Source: Pseudomonas umsongensis | GTDB lineage: Bacteria > Pseudomonadota > Gammaproteobacteria > Pseudomonadales > Pseudomonadaceae | Length of the DNA stretch: 64,000 bases | Assembly (NCBI RefSeq): GCF_002236105.1 | Contig: NZ_NIWU01000001.1 | Span: 992,001 to 1,056,000 of the forward strand | Direction of reading: 5' to 3' | Part shown: one piece after another, positions 27,887-37,539 of the stretch | How the letters are laid out: each line of letters starts with the position of its first letter | How positions within the stretch are numbered: position 1 is the stretch's first letter | Translations under genes and position numbers: made by a program | The notes under the pieces: model-generated | Told to the model about the DNA's origin: nothing | Database searches by the model: none | The model's input: only the letters and a program-made list of their open reading frames with translations

Positions 27887-28702
27887 CTATGTTTTCGTTA
27901 CCCCAGGCACATCCATGTTTATCTTGCGCCATGCGGCTTCGGAGAAGCTGTAGGCCGAAAAGGCAATTAACCCCAAAGCCATCACCATCAGAATCAAACC
28001 GCCAACCGGTAGGTTCTGCAGAGCATCGAGCGCTTCCTTCATGCCAGGTGGATCCGTGGCCTGATAACGGGAGCCGCTGATTGCCAGGAGCAGGGCGATC
28101 TCAAGAAACACCACGCCGCGAGCCATGAGTCCGAAACGAGCCACCGGACGGACGTATCGCATCACGTCCTCATCAGCCTCAAAATACTTCTCGAACGACG
28201 CTTTCCATCCTTTGATGATGTGAGCAATTCCTACGCCTAATGGAACGAGCGCCATGAGGTAGACGACCACGTTTGAGTGATCCCAGGACAAAAGATGCGC
28301 CAGTAGATCCTTCGTCTCCCCACCTCCGGCATTACCTGAGCTTCTGACGCCGCTAATGAGCAGCCCTAATGCAAAAAACGCAAGAGCACCATTGAGTAAA
28401 CCGCCCGCCAACAAACCCGCACGAATCACCAGCCCCTTTAGTTTCGTACCGTGATGATCGACGTCGCGAATGGCTTGCAGCACTCGCCACCCTGCGAAGG
28501 CCAGTAGTCCCGCCACCACTAGCCCAACCAGGACATATCCAAATGGCTGGCTCAATAACGCTTCAAGGCTTTTGTGGCTGTCCTTCGGTTTTGTTGAGTC
28601 TTGAGCCGCCAGCAGCGCGAAGATACCAATGATCAGATACAGAACGCCTCGAGCGGCATATCCGCCCCGAGCGAGGACGACAAGGGTGTGTTGAGCGGAC
28701 AT
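27887..28702 (-). CDS. DUF1206 family membrane protein
   Basis: Protein of 271 residues with six predicted membrane helices in three similar pairs. Each pair begins with an R-x-G-x-x-A-R-G-x-x-(Y/F)-L motif (A-R-G-G-Y-A-A-R-G-V-L-Y-L, V-I-R-A-G-L-L-A-G-G, R-F-G-L-M-A-R-G-V-V-F-L). This triplicated pattern defines DUF1206. Function unknown. It stands alone downstream of a 495-base intergenic stretch. Confidence 0.85.
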   Translation of the reverse strand: MSAQHTLVVLARGGYAARGVLYLIIGIFALLAAQDSTKPKDSHKSLEALLSQPFGYVLVGLVVAGLLAFAGWRVLQAIRDVDHHGTKLKGLVIRAGLLAGGLLNGALAFFALGLLISGVRSSGNAGGGETKDLLAHLLSWDHSNVVVYLMALVPLGVGIAHIIKGWKASFEKYFEADEDVMRYVRPVARFGLMARGVVFLEIALLLAISGSRYQATDPPGMKEALDALQNLPVGGLILMVMALGLIAFSAYSFSEAAWRKINMDVPGVTKT

Positions 28703-28778
28703 TCGATTATTTCCGTGGACGTGTACAAGAGCAGACCTATCGCTTCGGCAAGGGTTCGATAAAGGTCGAGTTCTTCAG

Positions 28779-29102
28779 TCACTCAGAACGGACGCTCTGT
28801 AGTGGGCAACTAATCCCGGACACGACGTTAAGTTTTTTCTCGGCCTTAGCTGGAGCCAGTCCGTTGTTGAATGGGTGCGGTCTAATCCACTGCAATGTTT
28901 CAGATAAAGGGGCAACTGCGTTACGGAACACTGCAAAGTCCGATGCTTTTGGCGCCACGCAAACGTAAATGAGGCGTTGCCGATCAGCTACCGAAGAATT
29001 TGGAAATTGGCCGTTGACTTGCCGTCGGCGCCCGGCTAATTTCCGAGCATGACTTTCATCGTATTGCGCTGCCAGCCAAGCATTATTACCGCCATTCCTC
29101 AT
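28779..29102 (-). CDS. Possible hypothetical protein, doubtful
   Basis: An opening of 107 residues starts at an ATG (29102). It has no recognised domain, membrane helix or signal peptide. Composition is reasonable for a protein (for example D-R-Q-R-L-I-Y-V-C-V-A-P-K-A-S-D), but no strong ribosome site is seen. It is kept only because it is the sole candidate in about 490 bases. Confidence 0.25.
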   Translation of the reverse strand: MRNGGNNAWLAAQYDESHARKLAGRRRQVNGQFPNSSVADRQRLIYVCVAPKASDFAVFRNAVAPLSETLQWIRPHPFNNGLAPAKAEKKLNVVSGISCPLQSVRSE

Positions 29103-29132
29103 TTGGCGGGCTAGCTCACGACTGCAGCACCC

Positions 29133-29153
29133 AACCCGCCCTGGAGGCGGGTT
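29133..29153 (+). terminator. Rho-independent terminator upstream of the threonine dehydratase-like gene
   Basis: Stem AACCCGCC / GGCGGGTT with loop CTGGA, followed by TTCATTTTC. It is a good terminator on the + strand, but no + strand gene ends just before it; it may end a small RNA or a lost gene. Confidence 0.65.
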
Positions 29154-29197
29154 TTCATTTTCTGTCTCGGGGCTCTGATCAATGTCAGGAGACGATC

Positions 29198-30211
29198 ATG
29201 CCCAGTACGCTCGCCCAACACACCCTACTTGAGCAGTACGTCAAAAAGATCCTCGCCGCGCCGGTTTACGAACTGGCCGTGCATACGCCCCTGCAGCCGG
29301 CACCTGCATTATCGTTGGCATTGGGTAACCAGATCCTGCTCAAGCGCGAAGATCTTCAACCGACCTTTTCCTTCAAGATCCGAGGCGCCTACAACAAACT
29401 GGTCAACTTGAGCGCGGCGCAAAAGAAGCGCGGAGTGATCACCGCTTCAGCGGGTAATCATGCCCAGGGTGTGGCATTGGCAGCACGGCAACTTGGCATC
29501 GACGCCATGATTGTCATGCCCACCACGACGCCAGAGTTGAAGGTGTCAGGAGTCCGTAGTCGTGGCGCCCAGGCACTGCTGCACGGCGAAAGCTTTCCGT
29601 TTGCCTTGTCTCATGCACTAGAACTGGCAAGCCAAACCGGCAAAACTTTTGTTTCGCCTTTCGATGATCCAGATGTCATTGCCGGGCAGGGCACGGTCGC
29701 CATGGAAATACTGCGTCAGCATCAAGGGGGGCTGGATGCCATCTTTGTTCCGGTGGACGGTGGCGGTTTGATCGCCGGCATCGCGGCTTACGTTAAATAC
29801 TTGCGGCCAGAGGTGCGCATCATTGGCGTCGAGTCGGAACATTCAGCCTGTTTGAATGCAGCCCTCCAGGCCGATGATCGAGTGGTGCTGCCAAGTGTGG
29901 GCACCTTTGCCGATGGTGTGGCGGTCGCGCAGATCGGCGCCCACGGCTTTGAGGTGTGCAGGTTTTGCGTCGATGAGGTACTGACTGTCAGTAACGATGA
30001 GCTTTGCATCGCGATGAAGAATATCTACGACGATACACGCTCTATCACAGAGCCTTCTGGCGCTCTGGCCGTTGCTGGCATCAAGAAATACGTTGCGCGA
30101 ACGGGTGTGCGGGATCAGACACTGATTGCCATCGACTCCGGCGCCAATATCAATTTCGACTCTTTACGGCATGTGGCCGAACGCGCTGCATTGAGTGAGG
30201 CATCAGCGTAA
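29198..30211 (+). CDS. Threonine dehydratase-like PLP enzyme lacking the regulatory domain
   Basis: Protein of 337 residues. The PLP lysine is in S-F-K-I-R-G-A-Y (residue ~62), the phosphate loop is V-D-G-G-G-L-I-A-G, and S-A-G-N-H-A-Q-G is present. The sequence follows biosynthetic IlvA up to the segment H-V-A-E-R-A and then stops, so the ACT-like C-terminal regulatory part (~170 residues) is missing. It should convert threonine or serine to 2-oxobutyrate or pyruvate without isoleucine feedback. No continuation of the missing domain is seen downstream in another frame, so this looks like a stable short form. ATG 29198 follows CAGGAGA. Confidence 0.88.
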   Translation: MPSTLAQHTLLEQYVKKILAAPVYELAVHTPLQPAPALSLALGNQILLKREDLQPTFSFKIRGAYNKLVNLSAAQKKRGVITASAGNHAQGVALAARQLGIDAMIVMPTTTPELKVSGVRSRGAQALLHGESFPFALSHALELASQTGKTFVSPFDDPDVIAGQGTVAMEILRQHQGGLDAIFVPVDGGGLIAGIAAYVKYLRPEVRIIGVESEHSACLNAALQADDRVVLPSVGTFADGVAVAQIGAHGFEVCRFCVDEVLTVSNDELCIAMKNIYDDTRSITEPSGALAVAGIKKYVARTGVRDQTLIAIDSGANINFDSLRHVAERAALSEASA

Positions 30212-30391
30212 TGCTGGATTCCAGGGCGTGATAATCCGGCCATGCGGTTGGATCGCCCTTCACCTGTTTGGGAGCCAGGGCCCCGCGTATGTTCTCGGCA
30301 GCCTCACCTTGTCCGCGCATCATGCGTAAGCGTTTGCCAAACACACCTACCGGCTTCCAACACCGCGATAAGCCGCGACTTCTAGAAATAG

Positions 30392-32176
30392 TTATCCTTC
30401 TACTGCCTGATAGACAGTGTCGCCCTCTTTGATCGTTTCGAGAACTTGGATGTCCTTGATGGTTTCAGGGGCAACCTTGGTAGGATCCTTGTTCAAGATA
30501 ACGAAGTCGGCGAGTTTGCCTGGCTGCAAGGTTCCTTTGCTCCGTTCTTCAAAATATTGATAAGCCGCAGAGGCCGTAATGGACTTCAAAGCCACGTATG
30601 GGCTGATGCGCTGGTCAGGTCCAATCACCTCTCCCGAGCGACTGGTGCGGTTGACTGAGGCAAAGACGATCATCATTGCGCTAGGTGTGGCGACTGGCGC
30701 GTCGTGATGCTCAGTGAAAAGCATTCCGCGTTTGATGGCAGAGGCGGCAGGATCCCAACGAAATGCACGCTCTTTGCCCATGGTCACATCGCGGTGCCAG
30801 TCCCCCCAATAGAAGGTCTGCATGCCGAAGAAAGACGGGATTATGCCCAGCGATTTCATCTTGTCCAACTGATCTTCACGAACAGCCTGAGCATGAATCA
30901 TCACCGTCCGACGATCACCTTTGCCGTACCTTTTTTCGGCTTTTGTCACCGCATCAATGAATGCGTCGGATGCAGCATCACCATTGCAATGGGCAAGCAC
31001 CTGCCAGTTACTCTCAAATGCCTGATTGACAAGCGCTTCTCTATCTTCAGCTTTGGGAATTGCAGGGTAGCCTTTGTAGTCGGCTGCCTGGCCTGGCGGC
31101 GGAACCTTGTACGGTTCTGTCAGCCAAGCAGTGCGTCCTTGGGGAGAGCCATCCAAACTGAGCTTTACCCCGGCGATCCGGAAGTGGTTGTCGTACTCGA
31201 CACTCGGAGAAACCGTTTTCATGAAAGCCTGCTCAGCCTGAAGGTCTGGATAGGCTGCCACATCAATCTTCATCTTTTTCTGGCTGGCCAGTTTTTGCCA
31301 GGTCTCTACCTGCGCTTTGCTGGCTCGGCCTTCCTGGGCCGTGGTAAATCCGTATTGTGCGTAGTAATCGGCACCGGCCAAGGCAATTTTTTCATTCACC
31401 GAAGGGTCAAAAGTGGCCAGCAGTTTGAAGATCGGGGCGAAAAACGCCATTTCCTCCAGCACGCCGTCAGGGGTTTTACCGTCGCTTGTACGACGAATCA
31501 CGCCGCCGGAAGGGTCGGTGCTCTGCGCCGAAATGCCGGACATTTCCAGTGCTTTATGATTCATCACTGCCAGGTGGGCTGACTGATGGATAATGACAAC
31601 AGGCAGCTCGGTAGAAACCTGGTCAAGATCATCTGCGTTGGGATGGCGCTGCTCCACCAATTGAGAGTCGTCATAGCCAAATCCGACAATCCAGCCAACC
31701 TTATCGATAGCGACAGCGTTTTTTTGCTGCCAGCTTTTCAACGCAGCTACCACCGCTGGAATGGATTTGCCCCCGCCATCCGGAGGTGGCAGCAGGTTAG
31801 CGGACAGTTTCTGAAAGCCCGTTGTCCAGGCATGGCCATGCGCATCAATGAATCCCGGAAGAAGTACCTTACCTTTCAAATCCACAAGGCGACTGTGATC
31901 TCCCTGACCCTTCAGGACATCAGTCTTGTTTCCGACAGACAGAATCTTTCCGTCCTTCACGGAAATCGCCTCAGCATAGGTTGGATTATCACCTTCCATG
32001 GTCAAGATAGAGCCGCCGAAATAGACGGTGTCTGCGACTTGAGTAGCCGCCTTTGCAGCGCTGAGGCCGCTGAGCGGAAAGCTGAATACCAACATCCCAA
32101 TGGCTGTCCATTGAAATGCAACGCGTTTTTTAGGCATTTTTCCCGGATGATTTTCTTTCAACTGGATGCACTTCAT
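30392..32176 (-). CDS. Exported amidohydrolase (YtcJ-like, amidohydrolase family 3)
   Basis: Protein of 594 residues. The N-terminus has a signal peptide after M-P-K-K-R. ATG 32176 has AGGGA upstream; an alternative ATG at 32137 would give a more normal signal peptide. The metal-binding H-G-H motif is in L-L-P-G-F-I-D-A-H-G-H-A; later motifs include V-L-A-H-C-N-G-D-A-A-S-D and D-F-V-I-L-N-K-D-P. These are typical of the YtcJ/N-substituted formamide deformylase group. Substrate unknown. A LysR gene lies upstream on the same strand. Confidence 0.85.
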   Translation of the reverse strand: MKCIQLKENHPGKMPKKRVAFQWTAIGMLVFSFPLSGLSAAKAATQVADTVYFGGSILTMEGDNPTYAEAISVKDGKILSVGNKTDVLKGQGDHSRLVDLKGKVLLPGFIDAHGHAWTTGFQKLSANLLPPPDGGGKSIPAVVAALKSWQQKNAVAIDKVGWIVGFGYDDSQLVEQRHPNADDLDQVSTELPVVIIHQSAHLAVMNHKALEMSGISAQSTDPSGGVIRRTSDGKTPDGVLEEMAFFAPIFKLLATFDPSVNEKIALAGADYYAQYGFTTAQEGRASKAQVETWQKLASQKKMKIDVAAYPDLQAEQAFMKTVSPSVEYDNHFRIAGVKLSLDGSPQGRTAWLTEPYKVPPPGQAADYKGYPAIPKAEDREALVNQAFESNWQVLAHCNGDAASDAFIDAVTKAEKRYGKGDRRTVMIHAQAVREDQLDKMKSLGIIPSFFGMQTFYWGDWHRDVTMGKERAFRWDPAASAIKRGMLFTEHHDAPVATPSAMMIVFASVNRTSRSGEVIGPDQRISPYVALKSITASAAYQYFEERSKGTLQPGKLADFVILNKDPTKVAPETIKDIQVLETIKEGDTVYQAVEG

Positions 32177-32484
32177 CGATCATTCCCTAGATGGCGTTGA
32201 CTAAGTCCTAAGGACAGGTCGAAATCGAGCGCTCCTGTCCGCTTGGCAGTAAAGACCAAGGATCGAAGGGGTGTACGATAAAAACAGTGCCGGACGATCC
32301 AGTCGCTTAGATTTCTGCGAGTGTTATTCGTAAGCGGCTGAGTGTCACAGGTAGGAGGCGACCCGATTACGGCTGACACGCGCCAAAATGTGATCATTGA
32401 TTTGATGCACCGGCGCGTTTTGCTGGATAAGCCGCCCAAGCCGATCGGCCTTTCTCTCAACTTAGGCTAGCGGAAACTCAAGGG
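32177..32484. other. Intergenic, no gene seen
   Basis: Separates the LysR gene from the amidohydrolase gene. It presumably holds the amidohydrolase promoter; no clear motif was found. Confidence 0.5.
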
Positions 32485-33375
32485 TCATTGCTCCCACTGT
32501 TCCAGTAGGATGGAGACGAATTTTTCCGCTGCAGGGGAGAGGGAGGCGCCTCGTCGGTAAACCAGTCCCAACGATCGGTTCACAACAGGCTCGATCAAAG
32601 GGATGCTCACCAACGTTGGATGATCCACTGCAGGCATTGCCAGGCTCGGCATTGCCGAAACGCCTAATCCAGCTTCTACCAGACCCAGCGATGTAGACAG
32701 GTGTTGCACCTCATAAAACCACTGCGGGCGCCAGCTCAAGCCCGACAAAGCGTGGTCAAGCAACATTCGGTTGCCGCTCAGGCGACCGACCCCGATCAGG
32801 CGGTAATTGCTGAGTTCAGACCAGGTGACGGCGCTTCGTTTGGCCAACTCATGATCGCGTCGACACGCCAGTACAAAAGGCTCGTTGACCAACGGCACGA
32901 ACTCTATGTCCGGGTGCTGGCCGCTCATCATGTTGATGCCAAAGTCGGCTTCGCCACGCAGGACAGCCTCCAGCCCTTCGTTCGCACTCAGGTCAAGCAA
33001 GCGAATGCGAATTTGTGGATAGCGCTCGTTGTAGAGACGGATGACCGATGGCAAAAAATAGAAGGCTGCGGTGGGGATGCAGGCCAGGGTTACCCGGCCG
33101 CTTTGGCGTTCCGCCAGCTCCCGGATGTTGAGTATCGAGTCGTCGAAGTCATCCAGTAAGCGTCGTGCCTTGGGCAGGAAGTCTCGCCCGACACTGGTGA
33201 GGCTTACCCTTCTTGTCGTGCGATCGAGGAGCGCTGTTCCCAATCCCTCTTCAAGCTTTTTCATTCTGCGACTCAACGCAGGTTGAGAGAGATGCAATGC
33301 ATCGGCAGCTTCGTGGAAACTGCCAAGTTCTGCGATCTTCACGAAAGATCGAATGTCATTGAGCTCATAATTCAC
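32485..33375 (-). CDS. LysR-family regulator, probably of the PrpF-family gene cluster
   Basis: Protein of 296 residues. The N-terminal helix-turn-helix is typical (F-H-E-A-A-D-A-L-H-L-S-Q-P-A-L-S-R-R-M-K) and the substrate-binding half follows. It is divergent from the PrpF-family gene with 167 bases between them, the standard layout for a LysR regulator and its target. That makes it the likely activator of the PrpF, DctA-type, CitMHS and OprD genes, with an aconitate or citrate type co-inducer (inference). Confidence 0.9.
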   Translation of the reverse strand: MNYELNDIRSFVKIAELGSFHEAADALHLSQPALSRRMKKLEEGLGTALLDRTTRRVSLTSVGRDFLPKARRLLDDFDDSILNIRELAERQSGRVTLACIPTAAFYFLPSVIRLYNERYPQIRIRLLDLSANEGLEAVLRGEADFGINMMSGQHPDIEFVPLVNEPFVLACRRDHELAKRSAVTWSELSNYRLIGVGRLSGNRMLLDHALSGLSWRPQWFYEVQHLSTSLGLVEAGLGVSAMPSLAMPAVDHPTLVSIPLIEPVVNRSLGLVYRRGASLSPAAEKFVSILLEQWEQ

Positions 33376-33445
33376 TTTTTTTATCCCCTCAGAGGAGCGT
33401 TGGTCAGCCCAGTCATCCTAGGTTTATCATTCGTCAAACGCAATA

Positions 33446-33456
33446 ATCAGGCTGAT
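33446..33456. promoter_or_regulatory. Candidate LysR operator
   Basis: ATCAG-G-CTGAT, a perfect short palindrome in the 167-base gap between the divergent LysR and PrpF-family genes, within an AT-rich stretch. Role inferred from position. Confidence 0.4.
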
Positions 33457-33542
33457 ATTTGCATTGGAAACAATTTTGAAAGCCTGCGACTCTTGCTCAC
33501 AAGACATCAATAACCCCCATTGATCAACAAGAGTCAGTATTC

Positions 33543-34625
33543 ATGCAACGAATTCCCTGTGTGCTAATGCGCGGTGGTACTTCCAAGGGCCCGGTATTCC
33601 TCGCCTGGGATTTACCTGTTGCGATCGCAGAGCGTGATGAACTGTTGCTCAACCTTATGGGTTCTGGGCATGAGCTGGAAATTGACGGTATCGGTGGCGG
33701 TAGCCCACAAACCAGCAAGGTGGCGATCGTCAGCCCGTCGCTGCATCCTGATGCGGATGTCGACTATTTGTTCGTTCAGGTCATGGTCTCCCAGCGTCGA
33801 GTCGATACCGCGCCCAATTGCGGAAACATGCTCTGCGCCGTTGGCCCGTTCGCCATCGAGCAGGGGCTGGTCAAAGCCTGCAAAGACCTGACCCGTGTGC
33901 GTATTCGCAACCTCAATACCGGGACTTTTGTGAACGCCGAGGTACAGACCCCCGGTGGCACGGTCAGCTATGAAGGCGACACCGCCATCGATGGAGTGCC
34001 GGGTACCGCCGCTCCTGTGCAACTGACGTTCCTGGATGCTGCGGGCAGCAAGACCGGCAAACTTTTCCCGACGGGGCAAACGCAGGATTTAATCGACGGT
34101 ATCCCCGTGACCTGCATCGACATGGCAATGCCGATGATGATCGTCGAAGCCGGCCAACTGGGTAAACAGGGTGATGAAAGCCCTGCTGAACTGGATGCCG
34201 ATAAAGAGTTCCTGCGTCGCCTGGAGTCCTTGCGACTGCAAGCGGGCCTGGCAATGGGCCTGGGTGATGTCAGCGATAAAGTGATTCCCAAGCCCGTACT
34301 GGTATCTCCGGCCAAGGCCGGCGGCACAATCCAGGTGCGCTACTTCATGCCCCACAACTGCCACCGGGCCTTGGCGATCACCGGTTCCATCGGCCTGGCC
34401 ACCGCTTGCGTCACGCCAGGCAGTGTGGTCGCGCAATTGCTTGGCGGGGTTAGCGAGCCGCGCTTGAAGCAAGTACGCATTGAACATCCAAGTGGTGGAA
34501 TAGATGTCGTATTGTCTTACACCGGCGATCAGGGTGAGACCATTCGCGCCTCGGTGGTACGTACATCGCGTCGACTGTTCTCCGGTTTTGTCTACGCCGC
34601 GGCTTCCCAACGACTCGCCGGATAA
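33543..34625 (+). CDS. PrpF-family isomerase (aconitate isomerase or 4-oxalomesaconate tautomerase type)
   Basis: Protein of 360 residues. It has the PrpF start M-R-G-G-T-S-K-G and the conserved Cys loop P-N-C-G-N-M near residue 95, with E-I-D-G-I-G-G-G-S-P-Q-T-S-K. The family moves double bonds in tricarboxylic or oxalo acids: PrpF acts on methyl-trans-aconitate and GalD on 4-oxalomesaconate. Neither prpC/prpD nor gallate genes are nearby. The neighbours are citrate-type carriers and tcuABC, so isomerising trans- to cis-aconitate or a similar acid is the best guess. First gene of a + strand group. Confidence 0.85.
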   Translation: MQRIPCVLMRGGTSKGPVFLAWDLPVAIAERDELLLNLMGSGHELEIDGIGGGSPQTSKVAIVSPSLHPDADVDYLFVQVMVSQRRVDTAPNCGNMLCAVGPFAIEQGLVKACKDLTRVRIRNLNTGTFVNAEVQTPGGTVSYEGDTAIDGVPGTAAPVQLTFLDAAGSKTGKLFPTGQTQDLIDGIPVTCIDMAMPMMIVEAGQLGKQGDESPAELDADKEFLRRLESLRLQAGLAMGLGDVSDKVIPKPVLVSPAKAGGTIQVRYFMPHNCHRALAITGSIGLATACVTPGSVVAQLLGGVSEPRLKQVRIEHPSGGIDVVLSYTGDQGETIRASVVRTSRRLFSGFVYAAASQRLAG

Positions 34626-34681
34626 TTCCCCCCAGTCATTGCCGTTGTTGCATCAGCACAATTCTAAAAATGGGTGATGCC

Positions 34682-36001
34682 ATGAAAGTTGTAAAATCGC
34701 TCTACTTCCAGATCCTCCTCGCCGTGCTGTTGGGCGTGCTGGTCGGACATTTTTGGTCGCAACAGGCCATTGCCTTGAAACCGCTGGGTGATGCCTTCAT
34801 CAAGCTGATCAAGATGATGATCGCTCCGGTGGTTTTCTGCACCATCGTCACCGGCATCGCCGGCATGAGCGACAAACGCTCCCTCGGCCGCCTGTTGAGC
34901 AAGACCATGCTGCTGTTCCTGGCGCTGACCGTGATCAGTTTGATCATCGGCCTGGTGTCGGTCTACCTGTTCAAGCCCGGTGTGGGCATGAACATTGACC
35001 CCACCCAGTTGAGCACCAAGGGCCTGTCGCAGTACACCGATTCTGCCGCGAAGCTGGGAGTGGTCGAGTTTTTCATGCACATCATCCCGGACACGTTCAT
35101 CGGTGCTTTCAATAAAGGTGAAGTACTGCCGGTGTTGTTCATCGCAGTGCTTTGCGGTTTTGCACTCTCGGCGATCGGCGAGCGTGGCAAGCCGGTGCTG
35201 GATGTACTGGAATCCGCCTCGCACATGGTGTTCAAGATCTTCTCCTACCTGATGCGCTTCGCTCCGATCGGTGCCTTCGGCGCTTTGGCGTTCACCGTAG
35301 GCCAGTACGGTATTACATCGCTGGGCTCGTTAGCCAAGTTGATCATGACGTTGTACATCGCCTGCGCGTTCTTCGTCTTTGTGGTGCTGGGGAGCATTTG
35401 CCGGGCCAATGGTTTCAGCCTCTGGAAGTTGCTGCGCTACTTCCGTGAAGAATTCCTGGTGGTGTTGGGGACTTCTTCCACTGAGCCTGTGATGCCGCGG
35501 ATGCTGGAAAAGCTGCAAGCCCTGGGTTGCAAGAAAGGTGTGGTGGGGTTGGTGCTGCCAACGGGTTACTCGTTTAACCTCGACGGTACGGCGATCTACC
35601 TCTCGCTGGCAGCAGTGTTCATTGCCCAAGCCTGCAACATCGAACTGAGCATGACCCAGACCGTGACCATGCTGGCGATCATGCTCTTGTCCTCCAAGGG
35701 GGCCGCGGGTGTCACCGGCGCCGGTTTTGTCGCGCTGGCTTCGACACTCACCGTGATCCATGACATTCCCCTGGCCGGCCTCGCCCTGCTGATCGGTATC
35801 GACCGCTTCATGTCGGAAGCCCGGGCATTGACCAGTCTGGCAAGCAACGCGGTGGCTACCGTGGTGATGTCCATCTCGGAGAACGCCTGCGATCGCGAGA
35901 CCCTGATGCGCACCCTGGACGGCACACCTTTGCCCGCGGTGGCCTCTACCCAAGTCCAGACGCCGGACTGGGACGGCCTGAAGGTCACGGAACACGTCTA
36001 A
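34682..36001 (+). CDS. DctA-type dicarboxylate/cation symporter
   Basis: Protein of 439 residues from the ATG at 34682 (an ATG at 34670 is also in frame). Family motifs include M-M-I-A-P-V-V-F-C-T-I-V-T-G-I-A-G and the substrate-binding region L-P-T-G-Y-S-F-N-L-D-G-T-A-I-Y. The hairpin S-S-K-G-A-A-G-V-T-G-A-G-F is intact. Members take up C4 dicarboxylates with protons or sodium. Housekeeping DctA of pseudomonads differs at many positions, so this is a paralogue kept with the tricarboxylate genes. Confidence 0.88.
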   Translation: MKVVKSLYFQILLAVLLGVLVGHFWSQQAIALKPLGDAFIKLIKMMIAPVVFCTIVTGIAGMSDKRSLGRLLSKTMLLFLALTVISLIIGLVSVYLFKPGVGMNIDPTQLSTKGLSQYTDSAAKLGVVEFFMHIIPDTFIGAFNKGEVLPVLFIAVLCGFALSAIGERGKPVLDVLESASHMVFKIFSYLMRFAPIGAFGALAFTVGQYGITSLGSLAKLIMTLYIACAFFVFVVLGSICRANGFSLWKLLRYFREEFLVVLGTSSTEPVMPRMLEKLQALGCKKGVVGLVLPTGYSFNLDGTAIYLSLAAVFIAQACNIELSMTQTVTMLAIMLLSSKGAAGVTGAGFVALASTLTVIHDIPLAGLALLIGIDRFMSEARALTSLASNAVATVVMSISENACDRETLMRTLDGTPLPAVASTQVQTPDWDGLKVTEHV

Positions 36002-36141
36002 CCGGTCACGGCTGAATCGAGCCCCCTTCAATACTTCAATTAACACCCCCGCCAGGTACCGTTGATCGTGCCATCTGGCGGGCACGGGGTCGTGCGTCTG
36101 TGCGTCGGCCACGCTACTCATAAGAACAAGAGAACTTAACT

Positions 36142-37446
36142 ATGCTCGCATTGCTTGGCTTGGCCATGGTGGTGGTCTTCACAGTCCTGATAATGACCAA
36201 ACGGTTGTCGCCGATTGTCGCCCTGACAGTGGTGCCGATTGTGTTTGCCGTCATTGGCGGTTTTGGGGGCACTACCGGCAAGATGATGCTCGACGGCTTG
36301 AAAATGGTCGCACCTTCGGCCGCGCTCCTGCTGTTCGCGATCTTGTTTTTTGGCTTGATGATCGACGCCGGCCTGTTTGACCCACTGATTCGCAAGATCC
36401 TCAAGCGCGTCAACGGCGACCCGATGAAAATCGCGGTCGGCACAGCGTTGTTGTCGCTGCTGGTAGCTCTGGACGGTGATGGCACCACCACCTACATGAT
36501 TACCTGTGCGGCAATGCTTCCCCTGTACAAACGTATCGGGATGAATCCAATGATCCTGGCGACCATTGCCATGCTATCTCTGAGCATCATGAGTGGCATG
36601 ACCCCTTGGGGAGGGCCCGCGACCCGAGCGATCGCGGCGCTGGGCCTGGATGCCGGCGCCTACTTCGTTCCCTTGCTGCCGACCATGATCGGCGGTGCAA
36701 TGTGGGTGGTCTTCACTGCCTTCCTGCTGGGCCGTGCCGAGCGCAAGCGTATCGGTAATATCCAACTGGAAAGCGGCGGCGGTGATTGCTACATCAAGGC
36801 GATTCTTGAAGACACTCCGCACAAGCGCCCGAAGCTGGCCTACGTCAACCTGCTGTTGGTGATCGTGGTGATGGTAGCGCTGGTGATGGGGATCATGCAT
36901 TCCGCGATCCTGTTCCTGATCGGATTCGTACTGGCGCTGATGATCAACTATCCGCAACTGGATATTCAGAAGGAACGCATCCTTGCCCATTCGGGCAACG
37001 CGATGACAGTCGTACTCCTGGTGTTTGCCGCCGGTATCTTTGCCGGGATTTTTTCCGGCACCAAGATGGTCGACTCGCTGGCGCAAACCCTGGTTGACTG
37101 GATTCCACCGTCTTGGGGGCATCTGTTCCCACTGGTAGTGGCGATTACCAGCATGCCGCTGACCTTCGTCCTGTCCAACGATGCTTACTATTTCGGTGTG
37201 GTGCCCATCCTGGCGAATGCCGCTGCGGCGTATGGCATTGATCCGGTGGAGATCGCCCGCGCATCGATTCTCGGCCAGCCAGTACACCTGATGAGTCCGT
37301 TGGTAGCTTCAACCCTGTTGCTGGTGGGAATGGTTGATCGCGATATCGGCGACTTCCAGAAAGCCACCGTCAAATGGGCGGTGCTCACTTCCCTGGTGAT
37401 TACCGCGCTAGCGCTGTTGACCGGGGCGATCAGTCTCTTCACCTGA
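36142..37446 (+). CDS. CitMHS-family citrate (metal-citrate) proton symporter
   Basis: Protein of 434 residues with about 12 membrane helices. The start M-L-A-L-L-G-L-A-M-V and the blocks L-V-A-L-D-G-D-G-T-T-T-Y-M-I and S-G-M-T-P-W-G-G-P-A-T-R are the CitMHS signature. These carriers import citrate with divalent metals (Mg or Ca). It lies between the DctA-type carrier and an OprD porin; a hairpin follows at 37476-37497. Confidence 0.93.
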   Translation: MLALLGLAMVVVFTVLIMTKRLSPIVALTVVPIVFAVIGGFGGTTGKMMLDGLKMVAPSAALLLFAILFFGLMIDAGLFDPLIRKILKRVNGDPMKIAVGTALLSLLVALDGDGTTTYMITCAAMLPLYKRIGMNPMILATIAMLSLSIMSGMTPWGGPATRAIAALGLDAGAYFVPLLPTMIGGAMWVVFTAFLLGRAERKRIGNIQLESGGGDCYIKAILEDTPHKRPKLAYVNLLLVIVVMVALVMGIMHSAILFLIGFVLALMINYPQLDIQKERILAHSGNAMTVVLLVFAAGIFAGIFSGTKMVDSLAQTLVDWIPPSWGHLFPLVVAITSMPLTFVLSNDAYYFGVVPILANAAAAYGIDPVEIARASILGQPVHLMSPLVASTLLLVGMVDRDIGDFQKATVKWAVLTSLVITALALLTGAISLFT

Positions 37447-37475
37447 TTCCCCCAACACCACTTGCTTTTTCCCGA

Positions 37476-37497
37476 CGCGCCTCGCCAGTGAGGCGCG
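37476..37497 (+). terminator. Hairpin between CitMHS and OprD genes
   Basis: Stem CGCGCCTC / GAGGCGCG with loop GCCAGT, 30 bases after the CitMHS stop. It may reduce read-through into the porin gene. Confidence 0.5.
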
Positions 37498-37539
37498 CGC
37501 TGTCCTGCACTCCAAAAAAACAACAATGAGTAGCTTGTC

